From the NCBI RefSeq assembly GCF_000176855.2, contig NC_015138.1:558001-622000 (forward strand): DNA of 64,000 nucleotides, in the 5' to 3' direction. The position numbers were made by a program, and so were the translations under genes. The notes below the pieces were generated by a model. It searched no databases. It worked only from the letters and a program-made list of their open reading frames with translations, and had not been told where the DNA came from. Positions 9,097 to 17,563 of the stretch are shown one piece after another (the first letter of the stretch is position 1; every line of letters starts with the position of its first letter). The stretch is from Paracidovorax avenae ATCC 19860. Its GTDB lineage: Bacteria > Pseudomonadota > Gammaproteobacteria > Burkholderiales > Burkholderiaceae_C.

Positions 9097-10155
9097 TCAG
9101 CGCGGGCTGCCGCCGCCGAGCCGGTCGAGTTCCGCCACCCAGCGCAGCACGACGGAGACGGCCTCGAACAGTTCCTCGGGAATGGGCTGGTCCAGCGGCA
9201 GCTTGTGCAGGGCCCGCGCCAGCGGCGGGTTGGCGATGAGCGGGATGTGGTGCAACGCGGCCAGTCCGCGGATGACGGCGGCCTGTTCGTCCATGCCCTT
9301 GGCCACGACGATGGGCAGCGGGGTCGCGCCGGCTTCGTAGCGCAGCGCCACGGCGTAATGGGTGGGGTTGGTGACGACCACCGTGGCGCCCGGCACCCGT
9401 TCCTGCGGCGGTGATGTCGCCATTTCCTCGCGCAGCGACTTGAGGTGGCCCTTGAGGTGCGGGTCGCCTTCGCTGTCCTTGTTCTCGCGCTTCACGTCGT
9501 CCTTGCTCATGCGCTGGTCCCGGATGAAGAGCCAGTGCTGCAGGCCGAAGTCGAGGGGGCCGATGACCAGGAAGACGAGGAATGCGAACGAAAAGAGTTT
9601 CAGCAGCGCGCTCCAGGCGATCTTTCCGCTGGCCTCGGGCGTGAGATAGACGGAACCCACGAGCAGGGGCACCAGCCCGGTCACGATGTGCCACAGCACG
9701 GCGCCGAAGACGACGGCCTTGAGGACGGACTTGGCGAATTCGACGAGCGACCGCGCGTTGAACATCTTCTTGAGCCCCTCGGCGGGGTTCAGGCTGTCGA
9801 ACTTGGGCGTGAGGGGCTCGAAGGTGATCATGAAGCCGACCTGCGGCAGCAGGGCCAGCACGGCCACCAGGACCGAGACGATGACCATGCCGAAAGCCAC
9901 CGCCATGCCGTCGAGCGCCATGGAGGACAGCAGCGCCAGCAGCTCCTGCGTGCCGTGCACGCGCACGCCCTGTTCCAGCGCCGTGGTGACGATGCGGCGC
10001 ACGCGGTCGTAGAGCAGGGGGCCCGCACCCGTGAGGACGAGCAGGGCCGCACCCAGGACGGCACCGGCCACCAGGTCCTGGCTCTTGGTGGTCTGGCCCT
10101 TCTTGCGGGCGTCCTTGAGTTTCTTGGCTGTGGGCTCTTCGGTTTTTTCCGACAT
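9097..10155 (-). CDS. hrcU: HrcU (SctU/FlhB family) autoproteolytic switch protein
   Basis: Inner-membrane export protein that self-cleaves to permit substrate switching. The 352-aa protein has the typical start (MSEKTEEPTAKKLKDARKKG), four membrane segments within about residues 28-205, and the NPTH autocleavage motif at about residues 263-266, intact. It is the first gene of the operon, led by a perfect PIP box at 10233-10257 on the same strand. The predicted leader is about 35 nt. Confidence 0.97.
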   Translation of the reverse strand: MSEKTEEPTAKKLKDARKKGQTTKSQDLVAGAVLGAALLVLTGAGPLLYDRVRRIVTTALEQGVRVHGTQELLALLSSMALDGMAVAFGMVIVSVLVAVLALLPQVGFMITFEPLTPKFDSLNPAEGLKKMFNARSLVEFAKSVLKAVVFGAVLWHIVTGLVPLLVGSVYLTPEASGKIAWSALLKLFSFAFLVFLVIGPLDFGLQHWLFIRDQRMSKDDVKRENKDSEGDPHLKGHLKSLREEMATSPPQERVPGATVVVTNPTHYAVALRYEAGATPLPIVVAKGMDEQAAVIRGLAALHHIPLIANPPLARALHKLPLDQPIPEELFEAVSVVLRWVAELDRLGGGSPR

Positions 10156-10195
10156 GGTGGGCCATCGATCCAGCGCGGAATGCGCGGCATGCGCC

Positions 10196-10257
10196 AATCT
10201 AGGGGCCGGGCGGCCGCGGAACCCCGTGCCGGGCGAAGCGGTGCCGCCCGGTGCGAA
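10196..10257 (-). promoter_or_regulatory. Perfect PIP/hrpII box and -10 for the hrcU operon
   Basis: Read on the minus strand: TTCGC (10257-10253), 15 bases, TTCGC (10237-10233), then 31 bases and a -10-like TAGATT at 10201-10196. This fits the HrpX target TTCGB-N15-TTCGB with a -10 element 30-32 nt downstream. Transcription would begin near 10190, about 35 nt before hrcU. Confidence 0.85.
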
Positions 10258-10292
10258 GCGGTGGCAGGGCGGGCGCGCATGTGCTCCGGGGT

Positions 10293-10354
10293 TTCGCATT
10301 CCGGTGGACGGCTTCGGGGCGGCCGGCGCCGCGCGGGCTCCTATGCCCCAGGCT
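10293..10354 (+). promoter_or_regulatory. Perfect PIP/hrpII box for hrpB7-hrcT
   Basis: TTCGC at 10293-10297, 15 bases, TTCGG at 10313-10317; 31 bases later a weak -10-like CAGGCT at 10349-10354. It is back-to-back with the hrcU PIP box (35 bases between the two), forming a divergent HrpX-controlled promoter. The box is exact; the -10 is weak. Confidence 0.82.
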
Positions 10355-10395
10355 GCTGGCCAGCTGGCCGGGGTGGATCGGCCGATGGAGAACTC

Positions 10396-10938
10396 GTGAG
10401 CACGATCAAGGGCCTGCGCACGCTGGTGCGCCTCAAGGCACGCCGCACGGAGCAGGCCGAAGCGGCCCTGCAGGACAGCATCCAGGCGCTGAAAGGCGAA
10501 GAGGAGGCACTGGCGCAGGCGCAGGCCGAGGAGTCGCATGCGCGCGATGCGGAGCGTGCGCGCCGCGAGCGGCTGGCGTCGGCCACGTCGGCGGGCAGTT
10601 GCTTCGTGGCCAACGATGCGATCACCCTGCAGATGCTGGTGTCCGAGGCGCAGGGCCGGAGCGCGGAGGCCGAACGCCATGCGGCGCAGGCCCAGGGGCG
10701 GGTGGAGGCGGCCCGCGAGCAGGTCCGGCTGCGCGACGCGGCCGTGCGCCGTGCGCAGCGGCAGCTGGAAGCCACGCGCGAGCGCCTGGAGCAGGCCCTT
10801 GCGGCCGCCGAGCGCGCACAGGAGGACGCGCAGGACGAGGAGGCCGAGGAAACCGCGGTGGCCCGCATGCTGGCCGCTGCGCGGCAGGGGCGGCGCACCG
10901 GCGCGCGATCCGGGGCATCGAGGGCGGTGGAGGTCTGA
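10396..10938 (+). CDS. hrpB7: HrpB7, T3SS ATPase stalk protein (SctO/FliJ-like)
   Basis: Small central-stalk protein expected to couple HrcN to HrcV. The 180-aa product is almost entirely charged Ala/Glu/Arg/Gln heptads, i.e. one long coiled coil (EEEALAQAQAEESHARDAER and onward), as in YscO/FliJ/HrpB7. The likely start is GTG 10396 (VSTIKGLRTLVRLKARR) with GGAG upstream; no suitable ATG exists. It is followed by hrcT with a 4-base gap. In Ralstonia and Xanthomonas hrpB7-hrcT ends the hrpB operon; here the pair has been separated from hrcN. Confidence 0.82.
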   Translation: MSTIKGLRTLVRLKARRTEQAEAALQDSIQALKGEEEALAQAQAEESHARDAERARRERLASATSAGSCFVANDAITLQMLVSEAQGRSAEAERHAAQAQGRVEAAREQVRLRDAAVRRAQRQLEATRERLEQALAAAERAQEDAQDEEAEETAVARMLAAARQGRRTGARSGASRAVEV

Positions 10939-10942
10939 CGCG

Positions 10943-11851
10943 ATGGAAGAGTATTTGCAGAATGGGTATGCGCTGGTCCGGCTGGGCGGAGACCTGCACG
11001 GCATGCTGGGATTGCTCGCGCTCTGCTGCGCACGCTTCTATGCGGCCATGCTGGTGCTGCCGGCGACCAACGACCAGTTGCTGCTGGGGCGCGTGCGCAA
11101 CGGGACGGTGCTGCTGCTGGGGGCTTTCGTGGCGTGGGGGCAGCCTTCGGGGCTGCTCGAGTCCACCAGCCCGCTGGTCTTCATCGCCCTGGTGGTGAAG
11201 GAGGCGCTGATCGGCATGCTGATCGGATTCGCCGTCTCGGTGGTGTTCTGGGCGGCCGAAGGCATCGGCATGCTGATTGACAACCAGGCGGGCTACAACA
11301 ACATCCAGCAGACCAACCCGCTCAGCGGGCAGCAGAGCACGCCGGTGGGCAACCTGCTCATGCAGCTGGCGATCGTGGGCTTCTACATGCTGGGCGGCAT
11401 GATGGTGTTCGTGGGGCTGCTGTTCGACAGCTACGACTGGTGGCCGCTGACGGGAATGATGCCCAGCTGGCCGGTGCTGGCGGAACGCTTCTTTCCCGAC
11501 GAGGTCGCCGGCTACGCGCAGACCGTGCTCAAGATCGCGGGGCCGGTGCTCATGACGCTGATGCTGATCGACCTGGGCATGGGGTTGCTCAGCAAGGCGG
11601 CCGAGAAGCTCGAGCCCGGAAGCCTGGCGCAGCCCATCAAGGGCGCGGCCACCATGCTCCTGCTGGTGCTGCTGGTGGGGGTCTTCTTCCACCAGGTGCG
11701 CGAGCAGCTCACCCTGCGGCCCGTGGCGCAGCGGCTGGAGCGCATCTTCGCCCCGCGTGACCCGGCGGATTCCGGTCCCGCAGGCGTGGCTTCGCCACCG
11801 GTGCCTGCGCCGGCGACCGGCCCTGCTGCGAGCACCGCTGCAGGTCGCTAG
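10943..11851 (+). CDS. hrcT: HrcT (SctT/FliR family) export-gate protein
   Basis: Inner-membrane export-gate component. The 302-aa protein has about six hydrophobic segments and FliR/SpaR signatures: KEALIGMLIGFAVSVVFWAA, IDNQAGYNNIQQTNPLSGQQ and TLMLIDLGMGLLSKAAEKL. A Pro/Ala-rich tail of about 35 residues (from about residue 270) follows. It is co-transcribed with hrpB7 from the PIP box at 10293. Confidence 0.95.
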   Translation: MEEYLQNGYALVRLGGDLHGMLGLLALCCARFYAAMLVLPATNDQLLLGRVRNGTVLLLGAFVAWGQPSGLLESTSPLVFIALVVKEALIGMLIGFAVSVVFWAAEGIGMLIDNQAGYNNIQQTNPLSGQQSTPVGNLLMQLAIVGFYMLGGMMVFVGLLFDSYDWWPLTGMMPSWPVLAERFFPDEVAGYAQTVLKIAGPVLMTLMLIDLGMGLLSKAAEKLEPGSLAQPIKGAATMLLLVLLVGVFFHQVREQLTLRPVAQRLERIFAPRDPADSGPAGVASPPVPAPATGPAASTAAGR

Positions 11852-12402
11852 CGTTCACGGGCCTGGTCCCGCTCCGCCGTCTTCACTCCATTCGTGCGCC
11901 GGCATGCCCTGCAGGGCACCCGGCGCTTGTTGCCGTGGGTCGGCCTCGCATGCAGAGGCGCGGGCCGCTGCCGTTCCCGCCCCCTGTGTTCCCCCCGGGC
12001 ATCCGCTGCGGCCATACCCGTTGCCGCAGACGGTTCGCATCCGCTGCGCCGTCTTCGCGTGGCGCCCGCGGACTGCGGGGGCCGGCTCTTAACGTGCCAG
12101 TGCGATCTCCCGATGCCTGCCGTGCGGGTTTCTGCTTTCGTGCACGCAGCGCGCCGTTGCTCCTTCCTGGTTCGGAGTGTCGGCGCGCTGCGTGCCCGCG
12201 GCGGAACGTGCGCAGCCAGGAGCGGGAGGTCGGGACGTGTTGCCCGGCATGCCTGCCGCCGGCCGCCTTCGGGGTGGCTGGCCGTGCATGCCGGCCATCG
12301 CTCGGCGGTGGTCCGGGAAGCGGTTGCATCCCAGGACTGCGGCAACGGCGTCCGCCGCAGGGCGGCCGCTGCTTTTTTGATTCACCTCACAGGAGTTCAT
12401 CC
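11852..12402. other. 551-base non-coding leader region before the harpin gene
   Basis: No gene is supported here. The harpin frame stays open upstream to 11935, but the PIP promoter at 12034-12095 lies inside that stretch. An AGGAG ribosome site sits directly before ATG 12403. The predicted harpin mRNA therefore has an untranslated leader of about 300 nt. I saw no strong terminator after hrcT. Confidence 0.6.
12034..12095 (+). promoter_or_regulatory. Perfect PIP/hrpII box with exact -10 for the harpin operon
   Basis: TTCGC at 12034-12038, 15 bases, TTCGC at 12054-12058, 31 bases, then TAACGT at 12090-12095, an exact match to YANNRT. It predicts transcription from about 12102 into the two harpin genes, with a long leader. 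Confidence 0.9.
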
Positions 12403-13992
12403 ATGGCCATTTCTCTCCAGACGCAGATGCAAACCTCCTCGCTGGGCCTTTCCAGCGATTCGTCCGCGGCATCCGGCAGCAGCGGCGGAGACAATCCGCT
12501 GCAGCAGATCATGATGCTGATCATCGAGCAGGTGCTCAAGGCGCTGCAGGACAAGCTCGGCAACAAGGGCGGCGGCAAGGCACCCGGCGGTGCCGATTCC
12601 GCGTCCGGTCCCGGCGGTGCCGGCGGCAACCAGGGAGGTTCGGGCCCGGAAGGTGCGCTGCAGCGCTTTGCCGAACTGTTCAAGGGCCTGAGCGAAGCGC
12701 TGGACAAGTCGCTCAACGACCAGAAGGCCAACGATTTCGCGCAGAAGCTGGCCAACGCGCTGGGCACGGATGCCAAGACGCTGGACAAGCTCGATGACGG
12801 CAAGGAAAACGGCAGTTTCAACGACTTCGCCAAGGACTTCATGAAGAACCTGGACGCGCTCTCCCAGGGCGGTGCGGGCGGTGCCGACGGCAGCGGCAGC
12901 GTGGGTGGTGGCTCGGGCGGTGGTGCCAGCGGCGCAGGCAATGCCGGCGGCGCGGATGGCGCGGGCGGTGCCGGTGGAACCGGCGGAGCCGAAGGCGCTG
13001 GTGGCGCCGGCGGCGCAGATGGCGCGGAGGGCTCCGATGGCAGCATCGGCGACCTGGTCAAGCAACTGATCGAACGCCTGCTCAAGGGCGATTCGCAGGG
13101 CGCTGACAACGTGTCGGGCAAGGACGGCGCCGGCGACAAGGGCGGTGCGGACGGCAAGGGCGACGCTTCGCTCGACAAGCTGATGGAAGTGCTCAAGCAG
13201 TTCATCCAGCTGCTGGAAATGGCCCTGAAGGGCAACAACGGCAGCCAGGGCGGCGGCAACGGCGGCGGTGCGGGTGCTCCCCAGGGCGCTGGCGGTGCCG
13301 GCGGTGCGCAGGGCGGTGCAGGTGGCGCCCAGGGTGGTGCTGGCGGCGCGCAAGGCGCCGGAGGCGGTGCCCCCGCTGGCGGCGGCTCGCCGGAGGCGGG
13401 CGGCGCGCAGGGTGCGGGTGGCTCGGGCGGTGGCGCCCAGGGCGCCGACGGTGCCGGCAGCCCCGAGGACCAGATCAAGCAACTGCTCGACGATTTCGCG
13501 AAGGGCAACACCAGCGGCGTGGACAACATGCTCAAGGGCGAGAAGGGCCAGGAGCAGCTCAAGCAGATCCTCGAGATGCTGATGAAGCTGATCGAGGCGC
13601 TGACCGGCAAGAAGCCCGGCAACGATGGCGCCGACCAGGCCGGTGGCCAGGGTGGCGGCAGCGGTGGCGGATCGCCGGCTGCAGGCGGCGCACAAGGCGG
13701 ACAGGCTCCGCAGGGTGGGCAGGCTGCGCCGGCTCCGGCCGCCGCTCCGGCTCCTGCTCCCGCCCCGACCCCGGCACCCCAGCCGTCGGGCACCGCCGCA
13801 CCCCAGCCCGCCTCGACCGAGTCGGACAGCCGCGACGGCACGCAGCGTGATTCCGATCCTGCTGCCAAGGCCCGGCCCCCGGTGCCCGAGCCGGTCAAGG
13901 TGCAGCAGCCCGAAGCCACGCAGGCTCCGGCGCCTGCCCCGGCTCCTGCGCCGGCTGCCGCTCCCCAGGAGCAGCATGCAGCGTCCCGCTGA
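12403..13992 (+). CDS. Glycine-rich harpin (T3SS-secreted elicitor/helper)
   Basis: Harpins are heat-stable, Gly-rich, Cys-free proteins secreted by the T3SS that act in the apoplast or at the host membrane. The 529-aa product fits: no cysteine seen, no signal peptide, long Gly/Ala tracts (about residues 165-215, 285-355 and 410-450) alternating with amphipathic helices (NPLQQIMMLIIEQVLKALQD; LQRFAELFKGLSEALDKSLN; IKQLLDDFAKGNTSGVDNML). The C-terminus is a Pro/Ala linker-like tail. It starts at ATG 12403 with AGGAG, under a perfect PIP promoter, and its helices are paralogous to those of the next gene. No family member name is assigned. Confidence 0.85.
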   Translation: MAISLQTQMQTSSLGLSSDSSAASGSSGGDNPLQQIMMLIIEQVLKALQDKLGNKGGGKAPGGADSASGPGGAGGNQGGSGPEGALQRFAELFKGLSEALDKSLNDQKANDFAQKLANALGTDAKTLDKLDDGKENGSFNDFAKDFMKNLDALSQGGAGGADGSGSVGGGSGGGASGAGNAGGADGAGGAGGTGGAEGAGGAGGADGAEGSDGSIGDLVKQLIERLLKGDSQGADNVSGKDGAGDKGGADGKGDASLDKLMEVLKQFIQLLEMALKGNNGSQGGGNGGGAGAPQGAGGAGGAQGGAGGAQGGAGGAQGAGGGAPAGGGSPEAGGAQGAGGSGGGAQGADGAGSPEDQIKQLLDDFAKGNTSGVDNMLKGEKGQEQLKQILEMLMKLIEALTGKKPGNDGADQAGGQGGGSGGGSPAAGGAQGGQAPQGGQAAPAPAAAPAPAPAPTPAPQPSGTAAPQPASTESDSRDGTQRDSDPAAKARPPVPEPVKVQQPEATQAPAPAPAPAPAAAPQEQHAASR

Positions 13993-14268
13993 CCTGCAGG
14001 ACGGCGGACTGCCCATGGGCGGTCCGTCGCTGCGGGCGGTGCCCCGGTCCGGCGGGGAACGCGCCTCGTCGGCGGGGGCTGCCGGCCGGCCCCGGACCGG
14101 CCGCGGCATGGTCTTCTGAACTCGACCCGCGCCGGTCTCCTTTCCACATTCCGCCGGAATATCCGCCTGCAGGCTGCCGAGGGAGGGCGCGCAGCTGCCA
14201 TGCCCGCAGCGAGGCCCTGTCCCGCAGGGATCCGTTTCTCTTCCATCCATTCACAGGAATCCACATCC

Positions 14269-16020
14269 ATGTCCGTCTCTCTTCAGACATATTCCCAATC
14301 CACGTCGCTGCGGACCACCGAGACGCCGCCGGCCATGCCGGCAGGCAGCGCGGAACTGGCGATCGACCAGCTCGTGCTGCAGGTGCTGGAGCAGGTGCTC
14401 AAGGCCCTGCAGGGCACCGGCCAGGGGGGCCATGGCGTCGGCTGCACAGGCGGCACGCGCTCCGCGGAGGGGCAGCGCAACGGCCCGGAGGGGGTGCTGC
14501 AGCGTTTCGCCGAACTGCTCAAGCACCTGGGCCAGGCGCTCGAGAAATCGCTGGCGGCCGTGCGGGCGAACGCGTTCGCGAACAGGCTGGCGCGCGCCCT
14601 GGGCTCCGATGCCCGCACCCTCGACCGGCTGGGCGATGGCGCGGACAACGGCAGCTTCCAGTCCTTCGCGAAGGACTTCCTCAAGAACCTCGATGCGCTC
14701 TCGGGCAATGGCGCGGCCAGCGGCTCCGGCCGCGTGGGCAGCGGCAGCGGGGATGACGACGATGACCTGGGCGATCTCGTGCGCCAGTTGATCCTGGCGA
14801 TGCTGCTAGGCAATCCCCAGGCGCTCGCCAAGCTGCTGGGCCACCGCGGCGCCGGCTCCGATGTCCTCCTGAAGGTGCTGGAGCAGTTCGTGCAACTCCT
14901 GGGCCTGGGCCTGCAGGCTGCGGGTGGCGGCGCGGCGGGCGGCAGCCATGCTGCCGGCGGTGGTGGCGCCGAGGCCATGGCGGAGCTCGTCAAGCAACTG
15001 CTGGGCGCCTTCATGCAGGGCGATACCAGCGGCGTGGACAAGCTGCTGCAAGGCCAGGGCGGGAGGCATTCGCTCCAGCAGATCCTGGCACTGCTGACGC
15101 AACTGATCACCATGCTGTCCGGCGGCAAGCCCGATGGCGGCGGCCCGGCAGGCCAGGGCGGCGGCCCGGGTGGCGGTCCGGGCGCAGGCGCCCCCGCATG
15201 CGGCGGCGGTGCCGGCCCCGGTCATGCCGGCGCAGGAACCGGTGCAGGTGCAGGCGGTGGTGCAGCCGGCAAGGGCGTGGACGGCGCGCACGGCGTGGCG
15301 GCGCCTTCCGGCCAGGGCGGCGCTCCCGTGGTCCGTTCCATGGATCCCTCCAGGCCCCTGAGCAGCGCGCAGGCCAGACAGTTGCAGGAGGCGCTCAAGC
15401 CCGACGCGGTGGGTGCGGACGGCGTGGGCATCTACAACACCACCCGCGTGATCCCGGCCGGCGTGCAGGTGGATTTCAACGGTGCACGGATCAAGGCCGG
15501 ACCAGCCCTGGGCGACGGCGGCCAGGCCGAGGGCCAGAAGCCGCTGATCCGCATGGAGTCGGGGTCTTCCATCGCCAACCTGGAGCTGTCCGGGGCGGAC
15601 GGCATCCATGCGATGGGGGACGCGAAGCTCGACCGCATCAAGTGGGCCGATGTCGGGGAGGATGCCTTCACGATGAAGGGACCGGGGCATGTGGAGGTCA
15701 CCAACAGCTCCGCCTTCAATGCCAGCGACAAGATCTTCCAGCTCAACGCCGGCGGTTCCTTCAAGCTGGACAACTTCACGGCGGACACCTTCGGCAAGGC
15801 CGTGCGGACCAATGGCGGAAAGGACTTTCCGATCGATATCTCGGTGACCCGTTCGTCGTTCAGGAACGGCAAGGAGGCCGTGGTGCGTTCCGACGCGGAG
15901 CAGGCGAAGACCCACCTGGCCGGCAACACGGTGGTGGACACGCCCCATGACGTGATCGCTCCCCAGGCTGCGCAGGTCGAGGGTGCGCAGCACCGCGGAA
16001 CCAAGAGCTATACCGGCTGA
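14269..16020 (+). CDS. hrpW: HrpW/PopW-type harpin with C-terminal pectate-lyase-like domain
   Basis: The 583-aa protein is in two parts. Residues 1-~355 are harpin-like and parallel the upstream harpin (FAELLKHLGQALEKSLAAV; VKQLLGAFMQGDTSGVDKLL; LQQILALLTQLITMLSGGKP), ending in a Gly-rich linker. Residues ~358-583 resemble class III pectate lyases: beta-helix-like repeats with MESGSSIANLELSGADGIHA, IKWADVGEDAFTMKGPGHV and NGGKDFPIDISVTRSSFRNG. HrpW and PopW proteins have this layout and associate with cell-wall pectate. At least two cysteines occur in the harpin half, unusual for a harpin. It probably shares the PIP promoter upstream of the first harpin gene, as none was seen in the 276-base gap. 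Confidence 0.88.
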   Translation: MSVSLQTYSQSTSLRTTETPPAMPAGSAELAIDQLVLQVLEQVLKALQGTGQGGHGVGCTGGTRSAEGQRNGPEGVLQRFAELLKHLGQALEKSLAAVRANAFANRLARALGSDARTLDRLGDGADNGSFQSFAKDFLKNLDALSGNGAASGSGRVGSGSGDDDDDLGDLVRQLILAMLLGNPQALAKLLGHRGAGSDVLLKVLEQFVQLLGLGLQAAGGGAAGGSHAAGGGGAEAMAELVKQLLGAFMQGDTSGVDKLLQGQGGRHSLQQILALLTQLITMLSGGKPDGGGPAGQGGGPGGGPGAGAPACGGGAGPGHAGAGTGAGAGGGAAGKGVDGAHGVAAPSGQGGAPVVRSMDPSRPLSSAQARQLQEALKPDAVGADGVGIYNTTRVIPAGVQVDFNGARIKAGPALGDGGQAEGQKPLIRMESGSSIANLELSGADGIHAMGDAKLDRIKWADVGEDAFTMKGPGHVEVTNSSAFNASDKIFQLNAGGSFKLDNFTADTFGKAVRTNGGKDFPIDISVTRSSFRNGKEAVVRSDAEQAKTHLAGNTVVDTPHDVIAPQAAQVEGAQHRGTKSYTG

Positions 16021-16049
16021 CGGCGCGCGGCGCAGGCCGCCGCCGGTGA

Positions 16050-16111
16050 CCCGGGCAAGGCCCTGGCCATGCGCGCGAGCGGCATGCCAGGGCCTTTTTT
16101 CCTTGCCCGGG
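16050..16111. repeat. Second, mutually exclusive inverted repeat around the terminator
   Basis: CCCGGGCAAGG (16050-16060) pairs perfectly with CCTTGCCCGGG (16101-16111). It shares bases 16057-16060 with the terminator stem, so both structures cannot form fully at once. It may act as a terminator element for the convergent LRR gene or simply be a palindromic border. Confidence 0.6.
16057..16100 (+). terminator. Rho-independent terminator after the hrpW-type gene
   Basis: Perfect 11-bp stem AAGGCCCTGGC (16057-16067) / GCCAGGGCCTT (16086-16096) with an 18-nt loop, followed by a T run ending at 16100. It ends the two-harpin operon. Confidence 0.88.
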
Positions 16112-16137
16112 CGTAGGGCGCCGGGCGCCCCTCGTGG

Positions 16138-17526
16138 TCAGCCGGCCGCCCGGCTCACCCAGCGCGGTGCCGGGCCGCGGCGGCGCAACCACGGGGCGCC
16201 GCCGCGGCTGTGGAGGGCCTTGTCCGTGACGCGGTTGTCCCACAGGTCCAGGCTGGCCAGGCTGGCGCTGCCGGCAAGCGCGTGGGCGCCCGCATTGCCG
16301 ACCTGGTTGCGTGCCAGGCCGAGCCGGCGCAGCCGCGGGTTGGCGGCGAATGCGCGGGCCCCGGCCGATCCCACGGCATGGCCTTCCAGGTCGATTTCTT
16401 CCAGGGACGGGCTGGCGGCGAGGGCGAGCGCGCCGCGTTCCCCGATGCGCACACCCTCCGCCGAACTGTTGTTGAGCACCAGCGAGGCCAGTTGCGGGCA
16501 GCGCGAGAGCGCCGAGGCGCCGGTATCGCCGATGCGGCAGTCTCCCGCATCGAGGAAGCGCAGCGAATCCGAAGCCGCCAGGGCGCCGGCGCCGGCATCG
16601 CCCAGCGGGTTGTGGGCGATGACCAGGGCGTCGAGCGCGGGCAGGCTGGCCAGGGCGGCTGCCCCTTCTGCGCCGATGCCATTGCGTGCGAGGTCGAGCT
16701 GCTGCCACCGGGTGCCCGTGGCCAGGGCGCGGACGCCGGCATCGCCCAGGCGGTTGCGGTGCAGGTCCAGGGCGCGCAGCGCGGCACCGCGCGCCAGGGC
16801 CGCGGCTCCCGCCGCCCCGATCTGGTTGGCCTGGACCGACAGCGTCTGCAGGCCGGGCAGTGCCGCCAGGGCCCGTGCGCCATCGTCGCCCAGCGCGTTG
16901 TGGTTCAGCGAGAGGGTCCGCAGGCCCTGCATGCGTGCGATCACGGCGGCGCCTTCGGCCCCCAGGCGGTTGCCGTCCAGGTCCAGTTCCACCAGGCTGC
17001 GCAGGCCCGGCAGCGCGGGCGCGGCTTCGGGGCCCAGTCCGTTGCCGCGGGCCTGCAGGCGCGAAAGCCGAGGCAGGGACGAAACGGCCGCGAGCCCTTC
17101 CGGCGTGAGGCCGCAATGGTCCAGCCGCAGCGTGGCGAGCGAGCCCGCGCCCGCCAGCGCACGCGCTCCCTCCGCATCCAGCGGCACGTGGGCCAGTTCC
17201 AGGGTCGCCAGGCGGCTGTGGCGTGCCAGCGCGTGCACGGCTTCGGGCCGCAGGGCCATGCGCCGCAGGGCCAGGGTGGCCAGCGGCAGGGCGAGCAGCC
17301 ACGACAGGCCGCGAGCCGTCAGCCCGGTGCAGTCGGACAGCTCCAGGGACTGGAGCGTGGCGGGCAGCAGGCGCAGGTCGTCGTCGCAGAAGTCGCCACG
17401 CAGGGTGAGCCCGCGCAGGCCCCGCATGTCCTCCCGGCACAGCGCGAGCAGGCCCCGGACGTCGCGGACGGTATGTTCCTCGGGGCCGGCGTCCGGGCCG
17501 GCAGGGGCATGGGAGAAGGCGTTCAT
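16138..17526 (-). CDS. Leucine-rich-repeat protein, candidate T3SS effector
   Basis: The 462-aa protein has a short N-terminal leader (about 40 residues, Ala/Pro/Glu-rich) and then about 17 tandem ~24-residue repeats of ribonuclease-inhibitor type, e.g. LDLDGNRLGAEGAAVIARMQ and LSLNHNALGDDGARALAALP. Such LRR proteins (PopC, XopAE/HpaF and others) sit in hrp islands of Ralstonia and Xanthomonas. No E3 ligase domain or F-box was recognised. ATG 17526 is preferred because a one-mismatch PIP box and -10 at 17564-17625 place transcription about 30 nt upstream; the 554-aa in-frame extension to 17802 would run through that promoter. Effector status is inferred from location and PIP. Confidence 0.72.
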   Translation of the reverse strand: MNAFSHAPAGPDAGPEEHTVRDVRGLLALCREDMRGLRGLTLRGDFCDDDLRLLPATLQSLELSDCTGLTARGLSWLLALPLATLALRRMALRPEAVHALARHSRLATLELAHVPLDAEGARALAGAGSLATLRLDHCGLTPEGLAAVSSLPRLSRLQARGNGLGPEAAPALPGLRSLVELDLDGNRLGAEGAAVIARMQGLRTLSLNHNALGDDGARALAALPGLQTLSVQANQIGAAGAAALARGAALRALDLHRNRLGDAGVRALATGTRWQQLDLARNGIGAEGAAALASLPALDALVIAHNPLGDAGAGALAASDSLRFLDAGDCRIGDTGASALSRCPQLASLVLNNSSAEGVRIGERGALALAASPSLEEIDLEGHAVGSAGARAFAANPRLRRLGLARNQVGNAGAHALAGSASLASLDLWDNRVTDKALHSRGGAPWLRRRGPAPRWVSRAAG

Positions 17527-17563
17527 GGTGTGTCGCCGCGCGAGGGCGGATTGCAAAGCGCCC

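Noticed and set aside
11881..11915. Possible PIP half-site TTCGT at 11891
   Set aside because: The partner position 15 bases on reads GCAGG, so it is a lone half-site.
11935..12402. N-terminal extension of the harpin frame
   Set aside because: The PIP box and -10 (12034-12095) lie inside it, the composition is Arg/Cys/Pro-rich unlike a harpin, and AGGAG precedes ATG 12403.
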